A stretch of DNA of 64,000 bases from Leptospira ilyithenensis (lineage in GTDB: Bacteria; Spirochaetota; Leptospiria; Leptospirales; Leptospiraceae): the NCBI RefSeq assembly GCF_004771005.1, contig NZ_RQHV01000052.1, positions 16,307 through 80,306 on the forward strand, given 5' to 3'. Position numbers and translations under genes: made by a program. Shown here piece after piece: positions 45,438 through 55,120 of this stretch (position 1 is the first letter of the stretch; every line of letters starts with the position of its first letter). The notes below the pieces were generated by a model that made no database searches, had not been told where the DNA came from, and was given only the letters and a program-made list of their open reading frames with translations.

Positions 45438-47087
45438 ATGATAGATGAAAATTCTCAAATTTTAGAAGCATTTCGAATCTATCAGCTCCCTCCGAATTCC
45501 CCCATTCCAGAATTGGAGGAGATACTTGTTTTTTTTGCAAATTCGATAAAGGAAGAGATAGCATTTATTAGTTGGCTTGGTATAGAAGAGGTTCATTTCG
45601 ACAATAGCGTCGGCTTGAAAAACGGATCTCTTTCCTCCTTAACACCTTATGTTTTGCAGGTAAAAAAGGGAGGGGAAACATTGATAGTTGTTCCGGAAGT
45701 TTGTTCCGATTTATCAAGTGCAACAAACTCCTACTATATCGGATATCCTATCATTACGAAACTGGGAATACCAATTGGTGTACTCTCCGTTCTCTCCGGT
45801 TCCGCAGTGGAAGAAACCGCCAGGACCAAAGAAATGTTCCAATTTTTTGCCCAAAGGATAATGACTATACTCGAGCTGAGAGCAAAGTCCAAAATTCTTC
45901 TGCAGAAAGACTATCAGATATTAAATCAATATGTAGAGATGGATGATTTGTACAATAACTCTCCTTGCGGTTATCTGACGGTAAATCACCAAGGACTAAT
46001 TTTAAAATCGAATGTGACTTTTTTGGACTGGTTGAAGTATTCCAAAAGGGAGATGGTCGGAAAAATAACATTTCAGGATGTATTAAGTGAAGAGAACAAA
46101 ATCATTTTTGAAAAATTTCTCAAAGACCTAATTGAAGGAAATAATCTAAACGATCAGGAATTGGATATCTTAAAAAGGAGTGGAGACCGGATCACCTGTC
46201 TTGTCTCCGGTAGAAAGATTTTTCTTCCTACGGAAAATCAAACTATATTCCGGCTGAGTGTGTTTGACATTACCGAAAAATCAAAAATCCAACATGCTTT
46301 GGAGTTGGAATCGGATAAGGTAAAATCAAAAAATAAAACCCTTAGCAATCAACTTGCTATGGCTGCAAAAGTACAGAAGAAGTTATTGCCTTCTTCCAAT
46401 CCTAACGAATCAATTGCATTCGCCTATAAACCGTTAGATGAAGTTGGAGGAGATTTTTGTGATTTCATCAAATTTCCAAATTCAAATCAGTTTGGCATAT
46501 TTATTAGTGATGTTGCAGGGCACGGGGTTCCATCCGCTTTTATTACCGCGATTATGAAAAGTACGATCCAACAAGCTAGTCCTGAGTTGAAGGAAAACCC
46601 TGCCCAGTTTCTGGAATTTGTAAATGATTCCATTATGGACTATATAGACAATCGTTTTGTAACAGCGATGTATTCCTTGTTTGATCTGGAAAACCGAACG
46701 GTCAGATATTCTTCCGCAGGTCATCCGATGCCTTTTAAGATTTATAAAAATACGATAGAACTTTTCCCTTTGAAAAAGGGAAGTTTTCCTTTGGGAGTGC
46801 AAAGCAGTGCCGTAAGAAAATCCAAAGGCAAAGGATACGTAAGTTTTGATGCCAAGTTTGAAAAAGGAACCAGGATTTTATTTTATACCGACGGATTGAC
46901 CGAAGCGAAAAGCGGAAGGCATGTAAATCAGGAAGTTTATTTTGAAGCGGTCTTACCCGAAATTCTGGAAGAAAATTCCAAATTCAAATTGGAAGTTTTT
47001 TTGAATGCGATACTTTCCGAACTTGCTCGATTTATCGGCAAAAAAGATCCGGAAGATGATGTCTGTTTGGTGGCAATCGATTTATAA
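45438..47087 (+). CDS. GAF-PAS-PP2C (SpoIIE-type) serine phosphatase
   Basis: 549 aa, no membrane span. A GAF-like domain (about 20-150; GYPIITKLGIPIGVLSVLSG) is followed by a PAS domain (about 165-280; NNSPCGYLTVNHQGLILKSN), a coiled coil, and a SpoIIE PP2C domain (about 305-545) with GGDFCDFI, ISDVAGHGVPSAF and YTDGLTEAKSG metal motifs. It would sense a cytosolic signal and dephosphorylate a regulator. Fifteen bases separate it from the histidine kinase gene, so they likely form one operon. Confidence 0.9.
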   Translation: MIDENSQILEAFRIYQLPPNSPIPELEEILVFFANSIKEEIAFISWLGIEEVHFDNSVGLKNGSLSSLTPYVLQVKKGGETLIVVPEVCSDLSSATNSYYIGYPIITKLGIPIGVLSVLSGSAVEETARTKEMFQFFAQRIMTILELRAKSKILLQKDYQILNQYVEMDDLYNNSPCGYLTVNHQGLILKSNVTFLDWLKYSKREMVGKITFQDVLSEENKIIFEKFLKDLIEGNNLNDQELDILKRSGDRITCLVSGRKIFLPTENQTIFRLSVFDITEKSKIQHALELESDKVKSKNKTLSNQLAMAAKVQKKLLPSSNPNESIAFAYKPLDEVGGDFCDFIKFPNSNQFGIFISDVAGHGVPSAFITAIMKSTIQQASPELKENPAQFLEFVNDSIMDYIDNRFVTAMYSLFDLENRTVRYSSAGHPMPFKIYKNTIELFPLKKGSFPLGVQSSAVRKSKGKGYVSFDAKFEKGTRILFYTDGLTEAKSGRHVNQEVYFEAVLPEILEENSKFKLEVFLNAILSELARFIGKKDPEDDVCLVAIDL

Positions 47088-47102
47088 AAGGAAAGATACC
47101 TT

Positions 47103-49052
47103 GTGAAACTCAAATCCATGTTTTCCATTTTGTTCGGTTTCAATATCTTTTTACTGAGTTTATTGATTTTATGCACTTTTCTGCTCTTTGACACTCAATC
47201 CAAATTGGCAAAGAGCCAGGAGATTCGATATAAGTCGTATAAAGTCGCAGATGAGTTGAGACAAACCTCGGATGACCTCACCCGTTTTGCCCGCACGTAT
47301 GTGATTACCGGAAATAAAATGTATGAAGATTTTTTCTGGGAAATTCTTGCGATTCGCAACGGAGAAAAACCCCGACCGGAAAATTATGAAAGAATCTATT
47401 GGGATCTTGTTTTGGATTCTCAGGTTCGTCCCAGGCCATACTCGGAAAATAAACCGCTTCGTTTTATGATGATGGACTTGGGTTTTACGGACGATGAATT
47501 TCAAAAATTAAAACAAGCGCAGCAAAATTCGGATAGCCTCGTTTCTACCGAGAACATTGCGATGAACGCAATGAAAGGATTATATGATGACGGGAAAGGA
47601 AATTTCGTCATCAGAAAATCACCTAACCAAAAGATGGCGATTTCTTTGATGCATGATGGCAAATATCATAGCGATAAGAAAGAAATCATGAAACCGATTG
47701 ACCGTTTCTTTGAAAAACTGGAAAAAAGAACCGATAATTCGGTTAAGGAGTATCAGAGAAAAAGTATCTTTCTGATTGTTTTGATGTTGATTCTGGTTTT
47801 ATCAGTAATTTTTTCTCTTGTTCTTTCTTCGTTTATCATTCGCAAAAAAGTAAGCGAACCAATTACCGAATTGCAGGCGGTAGCGATCGGGATTGGAAAT
47901 CAAAATTGGGATTTGTCCGTTACGTATCAATCCAAGGATGAGATCGGTTTTCTTGCGGAAGCGTTTCGGATCTCCAAAGAAAAAATTTCCTTATTATTCA
48001 AAGATCTGAATCGAACCAATTTGGAATTACAGAAAACAAATCTGGAACTGAATCAGACTTTGAAAAAATTAAACGAAACTCAAACCCAGCTGGTACATTC
48101 CGAAAAACTGGCGGCATTGGGACAAGTAGTTGCGGGAGTCGCGCATGAGATCAATACTCCATTGGGTGCCATCCAGGCATCGGTTGAAAATTTAGCGGAT
48201 GGAATGGAATACATTTTACAGACATTGCCCGAACCGTCCAATTTTCAAACCAAAGAGATTCGAGATCGTTTTTTTCAGTTGGTTTCTCATCCCAAGTCTT
48301 CGGTGTATTTCAGCTCGAAAGAAAAGAGAAATTTAAAGAAAACAATTATAGAAAACTTAATAGGTTTGGGAATAAATGACATTGATTCCATCTCCGATAT
48401 GTTAGTTGATCTGGGAGGCTACGATAATCTGGAAGATTGGAAGTTGCTTCTCAAGGATCAAACCGATCAAAATTTGATTACTCTTGCTCATAAAATCGTC
48501 CGGCAGAAACAAAATTCCGACAATATCAAACTCGCCGTCGAGAGGGCTTCCAAGATCATATTTGCTTTGAAGAAATACTCTCACCAAGATCATAAGGAAG
48601 AAAAATCTTTGGTCCATATTCAGGATTCGATTGAAACTGTACTTCTTATCTATCAGAACCTAACAAAGAAAGGTGTTGAAGTCATTCGTGAATTTCAGGA
48701 GGTTTCCGAGATCTACGGTTACCCTGATGAATTGGCGCAAGTATGGACGAATCTCATTCATAACGCTTTGCAGGCAATGGACTTCAAAGGAAGTCTGAAC
48801 ATTCGGATCTACCGGATCGTTAATGAAGATTCGGTTTCCATCAGCTTTACCGATACAGGGAAGGGGATTCCAAAGGAGATTCAATCCAGGATCTTCGAGC
48901 CGTTTTTTACAACCAAAGCTCGCGGGGAAGGGACAGGACTTGGCTTGGATATAGTAAAAAGAATCGTCGACAAACATAACGGGATTCTTCAATTTGAGAG
49001 TATAGAGGGAAAGGGAACGACATTTGCGGTCATCCTTCCGAACAGAATATGA
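47103..49052 (+). CDS. Membrane sensor histidine kinase (HAMP)
   Basis: 649 aa. TM1 near residues 8-30 and TM2 near 220-245 flank an extracytoplasmic sensor region. A HAMP domain (about 250-300), a coiled coil and then the HisKA box with H348 (AGVAHEINTPLGAI) follow. The ATPase domain carries the N box (NLIHNALQAMD), DTGKGIP and GTGLGLDIV. It should autophosphorylate and pass phosphate to the response regulator encoded next. GTG start with AAGGAAAG upstream. Confidence 0.93.
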   Translation: MKLKSMFSILFGFNIFLLSLLILCTFLLFDTQSKLAKSQEIRYKSYKVADELRQTSDDLTRFARTYVITGNKMYEDFFWEILAIRNGEKPRPENYERIYWDLVLDSQVRPRPYSENKPLRFMMMDLGFTDDEFQKLKQAQQNSDSLVSTENIAMNAMKGLYDDGKGNFVIRKSPNQKMAISLMHDGKYHSDKKEIMKPIDRFFEKLEKRTDNSVKEYQRKSIFLIVLMLILVLSVIFSLVLSSFIIRKKVSEPITELQAVAIGIGNQNWDLSVTYQSKDEIGFLAEAFRISKEKISLLFKDLNRTNLELQKTNLELNQTLKKLNETQTQLVHSEKLAALGQVVAGVAHEINTPLGAIQASVENLADGMEYILQTLPEPSNFQTKEIRDRFFQLVSHPKSSVYFSSKEKRNLKKTIIENLIGLGINDIDSISDMLVDLGGYDNLEDWKLLLKDQTDQNLITLAHKIVRQKQNSDNIKLAVERASKIIFALKKYSHQDHKEEKSLVHIQDSIETVLLIYQNLTKKGVEVIREFQEVSEIYGYPDELAQVWTNLIHNALQAMDFKGSLNIRIYRIVNEDSVSISFTDTGKGIPKEIQSRIFEPFFTTKARGEGTGLGLDIVKRIVDKHNGILQFESIEGKGTTFAVILPNRI

Positions 49053-49441
49053 GTAAGTCCGTTTTTTTATGCGTTGATGATGAATCTTCCATTCTGGAGG
49101 CACTGAAAGAACAGTTGCGATCTGCTTTCGGGTTGTCCTATATTTACGAGACTGCGGAGAGCGCTGAAGAAGCCATCGAAATCATAGATGAATATGAGCG
49201 TCCCGATGAAACCATTGTGATCATAGTCAGCGATTGGTTGATGCCTGGAATGAAAGGGGATGAGTTTTTCATTAAAATCAACAATACCTATCCCAAAATC
49301 AAAAAGATTTTACTTACTGGTCAGGCCGATCCCGAGTCGATTGATAGAGCAAAAAACATCGGTAAGGCGCAAGTGGTTTTGGCAAAACCTTGGACCCAAG
49401 ATATTCTGATTCAATCAATACAAGGACTACTCGCTTCTTAA
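49049..49441 (+). CDS. Single-domain response regulator
   Basis: 130-aa receiver domain only. The phosphoacceptor is D62 (VSDWLMPGMKGDEF), with the acidic pair in VDDESS and the switch K in LAKPW. It has no output domain, so it acts by protein interaction or in a phosphorelay. The ATG overlaps the kinase stop by 4 nt, so the kinase is the obvious partner. The upstream PP2C phosphatase may work in the same circuit. Confidence 0.92.
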   Translation: MSKSVFLCVDDESSILEALKEQLRSAFGLSYIYETAESAEEAIEIIDEYERPDETIVIIVSDWLMPGMKGDEFFIKINNTYPKIKKILLTGQADPESIDRAKNIGKAQVVLAKPWTQDILIQSIQGLLAS

Positions 49442-49492
49442 GTCCGTCTTTCCTTTTGCCGTCTACTTGGATGGATCTTTCGAAAACAGATT

Positions 49493-49916
49493 CTAACGCC
49501 GAATCAATCTTTTCCCAAGCAAAAAAACAACACTGATGAGGTCTACCAAAGGAATCAGCAGTACCATCGGAGATAATATTCCTAAGATAACAAGCGCTAG
49601 CAAAAATACGCAGGTAAAACCTCCTCCTCTCATACCTGCTTCAATCAAAGGCTCTATCTGATAAAAAACAGCGATTAGATTGTAATAGGCAAGTAAGAGA
49701 AAATGAATCCCCACCAAATGGATCGGCCCGAATAAGAAGCCGTCTGTATCAAAACCGGATGGAATAGATGAAATGAAATAATGCAATTGCGAATGTAAAA
49801 AGTATTTCCGAACGGTATGTACTGTTCGCCGAAGCATAGGATTTCGCCTGCCAGATTAGAATGCCCAAACCTAAACTCAAATTCCAAATACTATAAGCTA
49901 CGGCTTGGGACCTCAT
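49493..49916 (-). pseudogene. Frameshifted small integral membrane protein
   Basis: From ATG 49916 one frame encodes MRSQAVAYSIWNLSLGLGIL and reaches FHFIYSIRF, then TGA at 49751-49749. Removing one T from the TTTT run at 49754-49751 continues into DTDGFLFGPIHLVGIHFLLL and on to RLIRR at 49493, about 140 aa with four spans. The split frame therefore looks like one gene broken by a single inserted base. The site reads TTT TGA, so a programmed +1 shift is formally possible. Family not recognised. Confidence 0.65.
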
Positions 49917-49934
49917 TAAAACTTCGAACTTCTT

Positions 49935-50990
49935 TTAATTCGGATCGGGGAGATCGATTCCTAATTTTTTTTCAACTTCTTTGATTCGTTTGATCCATTT
50001 GTTCAAGACCACTATGTTCTTGATGTTCACTCTATATTTTTGGAAGTCGGGAAAGTTTAGCCCGAGATCCCAACCGATATATACGTCTTTTGTTTTGGGA
50101 GAAGTGCGGAGGGAAGATCCTCCAGCGATGATCGTCCCTTCAACAAGCGTTAAATGGTCGCTAATCGCACAAGCGCCGCCGATGATCACGTAATTTCCGA
50201 GTGTTACGCTTCCTGCAAGTCCTGATTGACCCGCGATGATAACATGGTTTCCCACATTACAGTTATGTGCGATGTGAACCATGTTATCGAATTTGCATCC
50301 GTTTCCGATCGTTGTGTCAGTAATTGCGCCCCTATCTACAGTACAATTTGCACCTATTTCCACGTCATCGCCGATGATCACTTTGCCTACTTGCGGCAGT
50401 TTGTTGTGTTTTCCGTTGGCAAATACAAACCCGAAACCGTCCCCGCCGAAAGTGGAATTGGCAAATACTGTAAATCGGTCTCCGATTTTGGTTCCATGAT
50501 AAAATGCACAGTTCATTCCGATTCTTGCATCGTCACCGATGGATACGTTATGTTCGATTTTGACACCGTCTCCGATGATGCTGTTTTTTCCGATGACGGA
50601 ACCTTCGCCGATAGTAACAAAATTTCCAATAGTTGTGTTTTCACCTATTTTTGCAGTGGGATGGATACTTGCGTTAGTCGCTATTTTTCCATCGGGTTGT
50701 TTTAGGGGTGAAAAATGAAGTAATACTTTGCTAAGAGCGAGCTCGACCTGAGGAACTACGATAAGAACTTTGTCAGGGATGAGTTCCGCAAGTTCGGGGG
50801 AAGCAAGGATTGCCGCTGCTTCCGAAGCCTTTGCATCGTTTATGAATGTTTTGGAAGAAACAAAAGAAATAAATTTTGCATTTTTACTAGTGAGAGGTAA
50901 CACTTTATCTACTTCGATACTCTCGGGGGAAGGGCAATTTTTTAATTCTGCTCCATCTAATAATGCTAAAATTGTTTTTAAACTACTCAT
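49935..50990 (-). CDS. lpxD: UDP-3-O-acylglucosamine N-acyltransferase LpxD
   Basis: 351 aa. LpxD adds the second acyl chain in lipid A synthesis, using acyl-ACP. The N-terminal ~100 residues are the uridine-binding domain. A long left-handed beta helix of hexapeptide repeats follows (IHPTAKIGENTTIGNFVTIG). The catalytic histidine lies in DNMVHIAHNCNVG, with AGQSGLAGS after it. The C-terminal helix is complete. No other lpx genes are adjacent. Confidence 0.95.
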   Translation of the reverse strand: MSSLKTILALLDGAELKNCPSPESIEVDKVLPLTSKNAKFISFVSSKTFINDAKASEAAAILASPELAELIPDKVLIVVPQVELALSKVLLHFSPLKQPDGKIATNASIHPTAKIGENTTIGNFVTIGEGSVIGKNSIIGDGVKIEHNVSIGDDARIGMNCAFYHGTKIGDRFTVFANSTFGGDGFGFVFANGKHNKLPQVGKVIIGDDVEIGANCTVDRGAITDTTIGNGCKFDNMVHIAHNCNVGNHVIIAGQSGLAGSVTLGNYVIIGGACAISDHLTLVEGTIIAGGSSLRTSPKTKDVYIGWDLGLNFPDFQKYRVNIKNIVVLNKWIKRIKEVEKKLGIDLPDPN

Positions 50991-51094
50991 TTCTCTTTTC
51001 CTGACCAGTGTTTATCTAATAAACACTAAAAAGATAGAAGGAGATTATTGCGAAACATTATTCAAATCATTTATATAAGAATCAGCCGTTTTTT

Positions 51095-51145
51095 GAAAAA
51101 AAACAAACATGCTCTGAAACCTTTGTTTGGCAGAGTATGTTTGTT
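51095..51145 (-). terminator. Rho-independent terminator of the DoxX gene
   Basis: On the minus strand, a 15-bp stem with one wobble (AACAAACATACTCTG / CAGAGCATGTTTGTT) is followed by a run of eight T. It lies 11 bp after the DoxX stop and well before lpxD, so lpxD needs its own promoter. Confidence 0.8.
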
Positions 51146-51156
51146 AGGTGGGAATA

Positions 51157-51594
51157 TTATTTTTCCAATTTGGAAGAAATCAAATCATCAAGGGAGAATG
51201 ATCCCGCGCCTTTGATGATTACAGGAATTGCCAATCCGAAAGTTAAGATAAAATACTCAATTCCGTTCGGAGCAAAGAATCCGCCTGGAAGGTGAACGAG
51301 CAATGCCGCAACCAGCATGGTTGCAAATACTCCGAAAGCCGCAAGGCGAGTGAAAAGACCTAAAATGAGTCCAAGTGCTCCGAAAGACTCTGCAATGATT
51401 GCAAGGAAAGCAAAAACTGAAGGAATTCCCAATTGTCCTGTCATAAATCCCATAGTTCCGTCAAAACCATAACCACCAAAAGAACCCAAAAGTTTTTGAG
51501 CTCCGTGAGGTAAAATCACGATCCCGAGGGTCACCCGGATTATAGTTAAAGTAATGTCTTTTTTTGTCGCAAGCAAACGGTAAAGTAAATTCAT
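51157..51594 (-). CDS. DoxX family membrane protein
   Basis: 145 aa with four membrane spans. The family pattern is visible in LGIVILPHGAQKLLGSFGGY, GFMTGQLGIP and FAFLAIIAESFGALGLILGLF. DoxX proteins are small membrane oxidoreductase partners of poorly defined role, sometimes linked to thiol stress. It is a single gene with its own terminator. Confidence 0.9.
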   Translation of the reverse strand: MNLLYRLLATKKDITLTIIRVTLGIVILPHGAQKLLGSFGGYGFDGTMGFMTGQLGIPSVFAFLAIIAESFGALGLILGLFTRLAAFGVFATMLVAALLVHLPGGFFAPNGIEYFILTFGLAIPVIIKGAGSFSLDDLISSKLEK

Positions 51595-51680
51595 TTCAAA
51601 CCTCTTATTCTTAAATAACTTAATGTCAAACTATTTTGCCCGAAGACTCTGTCAACTTATTACGATTCTTAAGTGCCTGA

Positions 51681-52319
51681 TTATTTTTCGTAAGTAAGAA
51701 AAATTTCGTTTCCTTTGGTGATGGAAGAAGCTAATTTCCAAGCGTTCTGGTCGAATTTGGGAAGTTCGACGCTTTGGTCTGCAATCCCGGGGAGTCCGTT
51801 TTTGCCGATGATATAAGGAACAATTGTGATATATACCCTATCCACCAAGTCTCCTTCCAAAAAGGAAAAATTCAACTTGGGTCCGCCTTCCAAGAGTACA
51901 TTCTTGTAACCTTTTCTTTTTAAGATCCCTGTCACTTTTTTAGGATCGATATCTTCCGAATCCAAAGCGAAAATCTCCGCTCGGTTTTCCAAATCGGTTT
52001 TGATCTCTTTCAAATTGATTTTGGTGCAGATAACAAGAGGTATATGATCGGATTCTTCGAAGACATGTTTGTTGATGGGGAGAGAACCTTTTCTAACTAA
52101 AATGACCGGCCTAGGGTTCAAAACGTTCGGAAACGCTCTGATTTTGACAACCGGATTGTCATTGATGATTGAGTTTTTCCCTATAATCAATGCATCCGAT
52201 TGGGAACGATAGACATCCATTTGGTGTTTGTCATCTTTGGAAGTGAGTCCGTACCAACGTCCATCGGGACGCACTACTTTGCCATCCAGAGTCATCGCCA
52301 TATTAATCGAAAGTTTCAT
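51681..52319 (-). CDS. RibD C-terminal-like reductase
   Basis: 212-aa protein of the dihydrofolate-reductase-like RibD C-terminal fold. It starts with LSINMAMTLDGKVVRPDG, then DALIIGKNSIINDNP, and later VLLEGGPKLNFSFL, the NADPH-binding GG motif. It may be a stand-alone 5-amino-6-ribosylaminouracil reductase or a reductase of other pyrimidines; the deaminase half is absent. The ATG overlaps the stop of the BFD ferredoxin gene as ATGA, suggesting coupling. Confidence 0.85.
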   Translation of the reverse strand: MKLSINMAMTLDGKVVRPDGRWYGLTSKDDKHQMDVYRSQSDALIIGKNSIINDNPVVKIRAFPNVLNPRPVILVRKGSLPINKHVFEESDHIPLVICTKINLKEIKTDLENRAEIFALDSEDIDPKKVTGILKRKGYKNVLLEGGPKLNFSFLEGDLVDRVYITIVPYIIGKNGLPGIADQSVELPKFDQNAWKLASSITKGNEIFLTYEK

Positions 52320-52513
52320 TCAGGTTTCCTTGCGGTAAGAATTTGCAATTCCCTCTGAAGGATTTGGTAAACCTGCGGAGAGCAGGTGCCGCAACCTGTA
52401 GTGGCTCTTGTTTTTTCTCGTATATCTGCCATAGAATTTGCTCCATCTCGGATGGCGTCTACCAATTCTTTTTCCGTCACCATCTTACAGAGACAAACCC
52501 GTTTGGGTCGCAT
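52316..52513 (-). CDS. BFD-like [2Fe-2S] ferredoxin
   Basis: About 65 aa. Four cysteines in the BFD pattern: CLC near residue 7 and GCGTC about 33 residues later (VCLCKMVTEKELVDAIRDGA, TTGCGTCSPQVYQIL). Bacterioferritin-associated ferredoxins of this type pass electrons, often in iron release. No bacterioferritin lies nearby; the coupled downstream reductase may be the partner. ATG 52513 is chosen; upstream in-frame sequence runs into the divergent gene. Confidence 0.8.
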   Translation of the reverse strand: MRPKRVCLCKMVTEKELVDAIRDGANSMADIREKTRATTGCGTCSPQVYQILQRELQILTARKPE

Positions 52514-52622
52514 TAGGGAATTTAAATCGAAACTGTCCACAACAACACTAATCATTTGACAGAAATTGGAAAGGGAGGGAAACTCTTTAATTACTTCAGA
52601 TAAGGAAAAATCCAAAAAGTTT

Positions 52623-53972
52623 ATGGCAAAGGATATCAGTCCGGAAAAGAAAAAAAGTCGCAACAGAGAGATCTTTGGATGGTGCATGTTTGATTTTGCA
52701 AACTCATCCTATACAACAGTAATTATCAGTGTAGTTTACTGTGAGATTTTCACCCAATTGGTCGTACCGTCGGACCCGAATTCTGCAAACCCTTTCCAAT
52801 TTGGAAATTCCCTATGGGCGTGGGCACTTGCAGTATCTTATTTGTTTGTCGTCTTGACCGGACCTATCTTCGGCGCCATTACCGACTATTCTTCCACTAA
52901 AAAATTATTTTTGTTTATCAGTTATGTCGGTTGTATAATCACCACATTTCTGTTATACTATGTTGATCCCGGTTATGTTTGGCTCGGATTCGTGCTAGTG
53001 GCTTTATCCAATTTCTTTTTTGCAAGCGGTGAAAATTTCGCGGCGAGTTTTCTTCCTTTCCTCGGAGAAAAAGAAGATCTGGGCAAGATCTCAGGTTATG
53101 CTTGGGGCATCGGATATTTCGGAGGAATCGGATCGGTTGTACTTGCAACCACTCTCGGCGATTATACATTAGCAAACTATGAAAATCTAAAATTGGTCGG
53201 TCCTTATACTGCCGTCTTTTTTCTAATTGCCGCAATTCCTACTTTTCTTTTGATGAAAGAGCCGAAACTTCCAAAAGGTATTCCCAGCAAGGTGAACTAC
53301 CTGAAAGAAGGTGTCAATCGTGTTGTTAATACGTTGAAATATGCAAGTCGATTCAAAGATTTGATGATCTATTTGGTTTCTCTTTTCTTTACTATGGCGG
53401 CACTTGCCATCGTGATTTCCTTTGCCTTTATCTATGGTTCCCAGGAAATCCATATAGAAGCACAACACAAACAAGTTATGTTTATCTTCATTCAGATTTC
53501 CGCAGCTATCGGTGCCCTTGCGTTCGGAGTGATCCAGGACAGTATAGGTGCGAAAAAAACGTTCAACCTGACGCTTGTTCTTTGGTTGGGTGTTTGCGGA
53601 CTGATTTATTTTGTTCAGGACGTCACTCTGATTTTGAATACTGTTCTGGGCAAAGCCTGGACGGTTCAGTGGGTGTTTGTTTTTATTTCTTCCCTGGCAG
53701 GGATGGGACTTGGCTCCACTCAATCGGCTTCCCGCGCGATGGTTGGAATTTTTTCTCCTGAGTCCAAGTCGGGTGAATTTTTCGGAATGTGGGGATTGTC
53801 GGGAAAGATCGCGGCGGCTATCGGCTTATTTTTGTTCGGGTTTATCCAAACTTTGGTAACACTCAGAAATGCTTTCCTAGTCGTTGCGCTTTTCTATCTT
53901 CTATCGTTGATTATCAATCTGTTCGTAAATGAGAAGAGAGGAGTTGAAGCTGCCGATAACTTCCAAGAATAA
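52623..53972 (+). CDS. UMF1-type MFS transporter
   Basis: About 449 aa with 11-12 spans. The start EIFGWCMFDFANSSYTTVII is the signature of the UMF1 (Atg22-like) branch of the major facilitator superfamily, followed by GPIFGAITDYSSTKK in loop 2-3. Substrates are mostly unknown (amino-acid efflux in the fungal relative). ATG 52623 is preferred; an upstream in-frame TTG at 52566 has no ribosome site. A small gene follows after 2 bp. Confidence 0.9.
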   Translation: MAKDISPEKKKSRNREIFGWCMFDFANSSYTTVIISVVYCEIFTQLVVPSDPNSANPFQFGNSLWAWALAVSYLFVVLTGPIFGAITDYSSTKKLFLFISYVGCIITTFLLYYVDPGYVWLGFVLVALSNFFFASGENFAASFLPFLGEKEDLGKISGYAWGIGYFGGIGSVVLATTLGDYTLANYENLKLVGPYTAVFFLIAAIPTFLLMKEPKLPKGIPSKVNYLKEGVNRVVNTLKYASRFKDLMIYLVSLFFTMAALAIVISFAFIYGSQEIHIEAQHKQVMFIFIQISAAIGALAFGVIQDSIGAKKTFNLTLVLWLGVCGLIYFVQDVTLILNTVLGKAWTVQWVFVFISSLAGMGLGSTQSASRAMVGIFSPESKSGEFFGMWGLSGKIAAAIGLFLFGFIQTLVTLRNAFLVVALFYLLSLIINLFVNEKRGVEAADNFQE

Positions 53973-53974
53973 AA

Positions 53975-54202
53975 ATGAATGAGATAGAAGAAGACGATTT
54001 TGAACTGCACCAGAGTCAGAGAAGACTGGCTTTGGCAACGATAGACGAGCTGATGCAAACAAAGCTAGATCTATTGGACGCGGATAAAAATGTACCAACT
54101 TTTATCAATAATGCGATTTCTTATTTAAAGAGAAAGTATGTGACTGAGGAGCAGACAATATCGCAGCTCCTCATCAAGCGCGGGCAACAGGCAAATTCCT
54201 GA
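53975..54202 (+). CDS. Small conserved-looking hypothetical protein
   Basis: 75-aa soluble helical protein (RRLALATIDELMQTKLDLLD, NNAISYLKRKYVTEEQTISQ). It begins 2 bp after the MFS stop, so it is probably translated with it. Not recognised; no motif is visible. Confidence 0.6.
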   Translation: MNEIEEDDFELHQSQRRLALATIDELMQTKLDLLDADKNVPTFINNAISYLKRKYVTEEQTISQLLIKRGQQANS

Positions 54203-54232
54203 AGCCCAAGGTTTGTTTCGTTTAACGAGTCT

Positions 54233-55048
54233 TTAGTTATAATCCAGAATCTTTGTAACCAACTGTCTTTGATCGAGTTCCATATCACGAAGTTTGCGAG
54301 AAGTATGTTTGCTGATCTTACGTAACATTTTTTTGTAAGTTAGCATGATATGTTTTTGTTTTTCATAAGGAAGAGGATCTTTGTCGTCATTCAATATCAT
54401 GGTGATATTGGCGGGATCCTTTTGCACAGGTTTGTTCGGCCAAATAGTGTCAGAAGTCAACGCTTGAAAATATTCCAAAATGATATCCGAGTTTGTATCG
54501 ATCTTTGCTTCCCCTTTTTCATCTTTGTCAGGGCTCCCGGCCCTGGGACTAGGATTGATGAGTCTGCGCATTTCCTTCACATGAATAGTTCCGTCCGCAT
54601 TCACTCTTCTGAATGCCAAAATGATTTTATCCAGGTCGGAAAAGTCTTCTTTGGGATAAACAAAGGCAGTTCCGTCATAAAGGTAAACTTTCGGCCAATC
54701 AATATAAGACTGTCCTTGCGGAAGTTTGATTTCCAAATATAATTTACCCGCATCATCTTTTTTATAAAGCGGCTTTACCTCTGTCGGAGTATGGGCCAGA
54801 TACTGGGCTGCGGATTTATCAACACCAAGATCCTGCAGTTTTTTCATTTTGCGAAGATGCTCTCCCACTAAACCATGTAAGGTGTCCACTTCGTTGTCCG
54901 AAAATCCGGAAGATCTTTGGGCATCTATATGTTTTTGGGTCTCTCTATCTTTCATTGTCACAGAGGCAGGTCTTTCCGCGAACAGGGAGACGGTTATCCC
55001 GGAGAATAGAACTAACGATAAAGACAAAGCGTTCAAACGATGAATCAT
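54233..55048 (-). CDS. Exported hypothetical protein
   Basis: About 271 aa. A signal peptide (LNALSLSLVLFSGITVSLFA) is followed by an acidic and basic helical mature part with TMKDRETQKHIDAQRSSGFS, YIDWPKVYLYDGTAFVYP and a lysine-rich C-terminal helix. It is probably periplasmic. I considered the flagellar coiling protein family but cannot support it from sequence. ATG 55048 is chosen because GAGG lies 6 nt upstream. Confidence 0.6.
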   Translation of the reverse strand: MIHRLNALSLSLVLFSGITVSLFAERPASVTMKDRETQKHIDAQRSSGFSDNEVDTLHGLVGEHLRKMKKLQDLGVDKSAAQYLAHTPTEVKPLYKKDDAGKLYLEIKLPQGQSYIDWPKVYLYDGTAFVYPKEDFSDLDKIILAFRRVNADGTIHVKEMRRLINPSPRAGSPDKDEKGEAKIDTNSDIILEYFQALTSDTIWPNKPVQKDPANITMILNDDKDPLPYEKQKHIMLTYKKMLRKISKHTSRKLRDMELDQRQLVTKILDYN

Positions 55049-55120
55049 GACGTACCTCAAGTAAACTTACAGTCCTTTATAGTATCGAATTCTATCCTGT
55101 CGATACTTGAATGAAGATTT

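Noticed and set aside
50226..50705. A 159-aa plus-strand ORF opposite lpxD.
   Set aside because: It mirrors the hexapeptide-repeat periodicity of lpxD and is not an independent gene.
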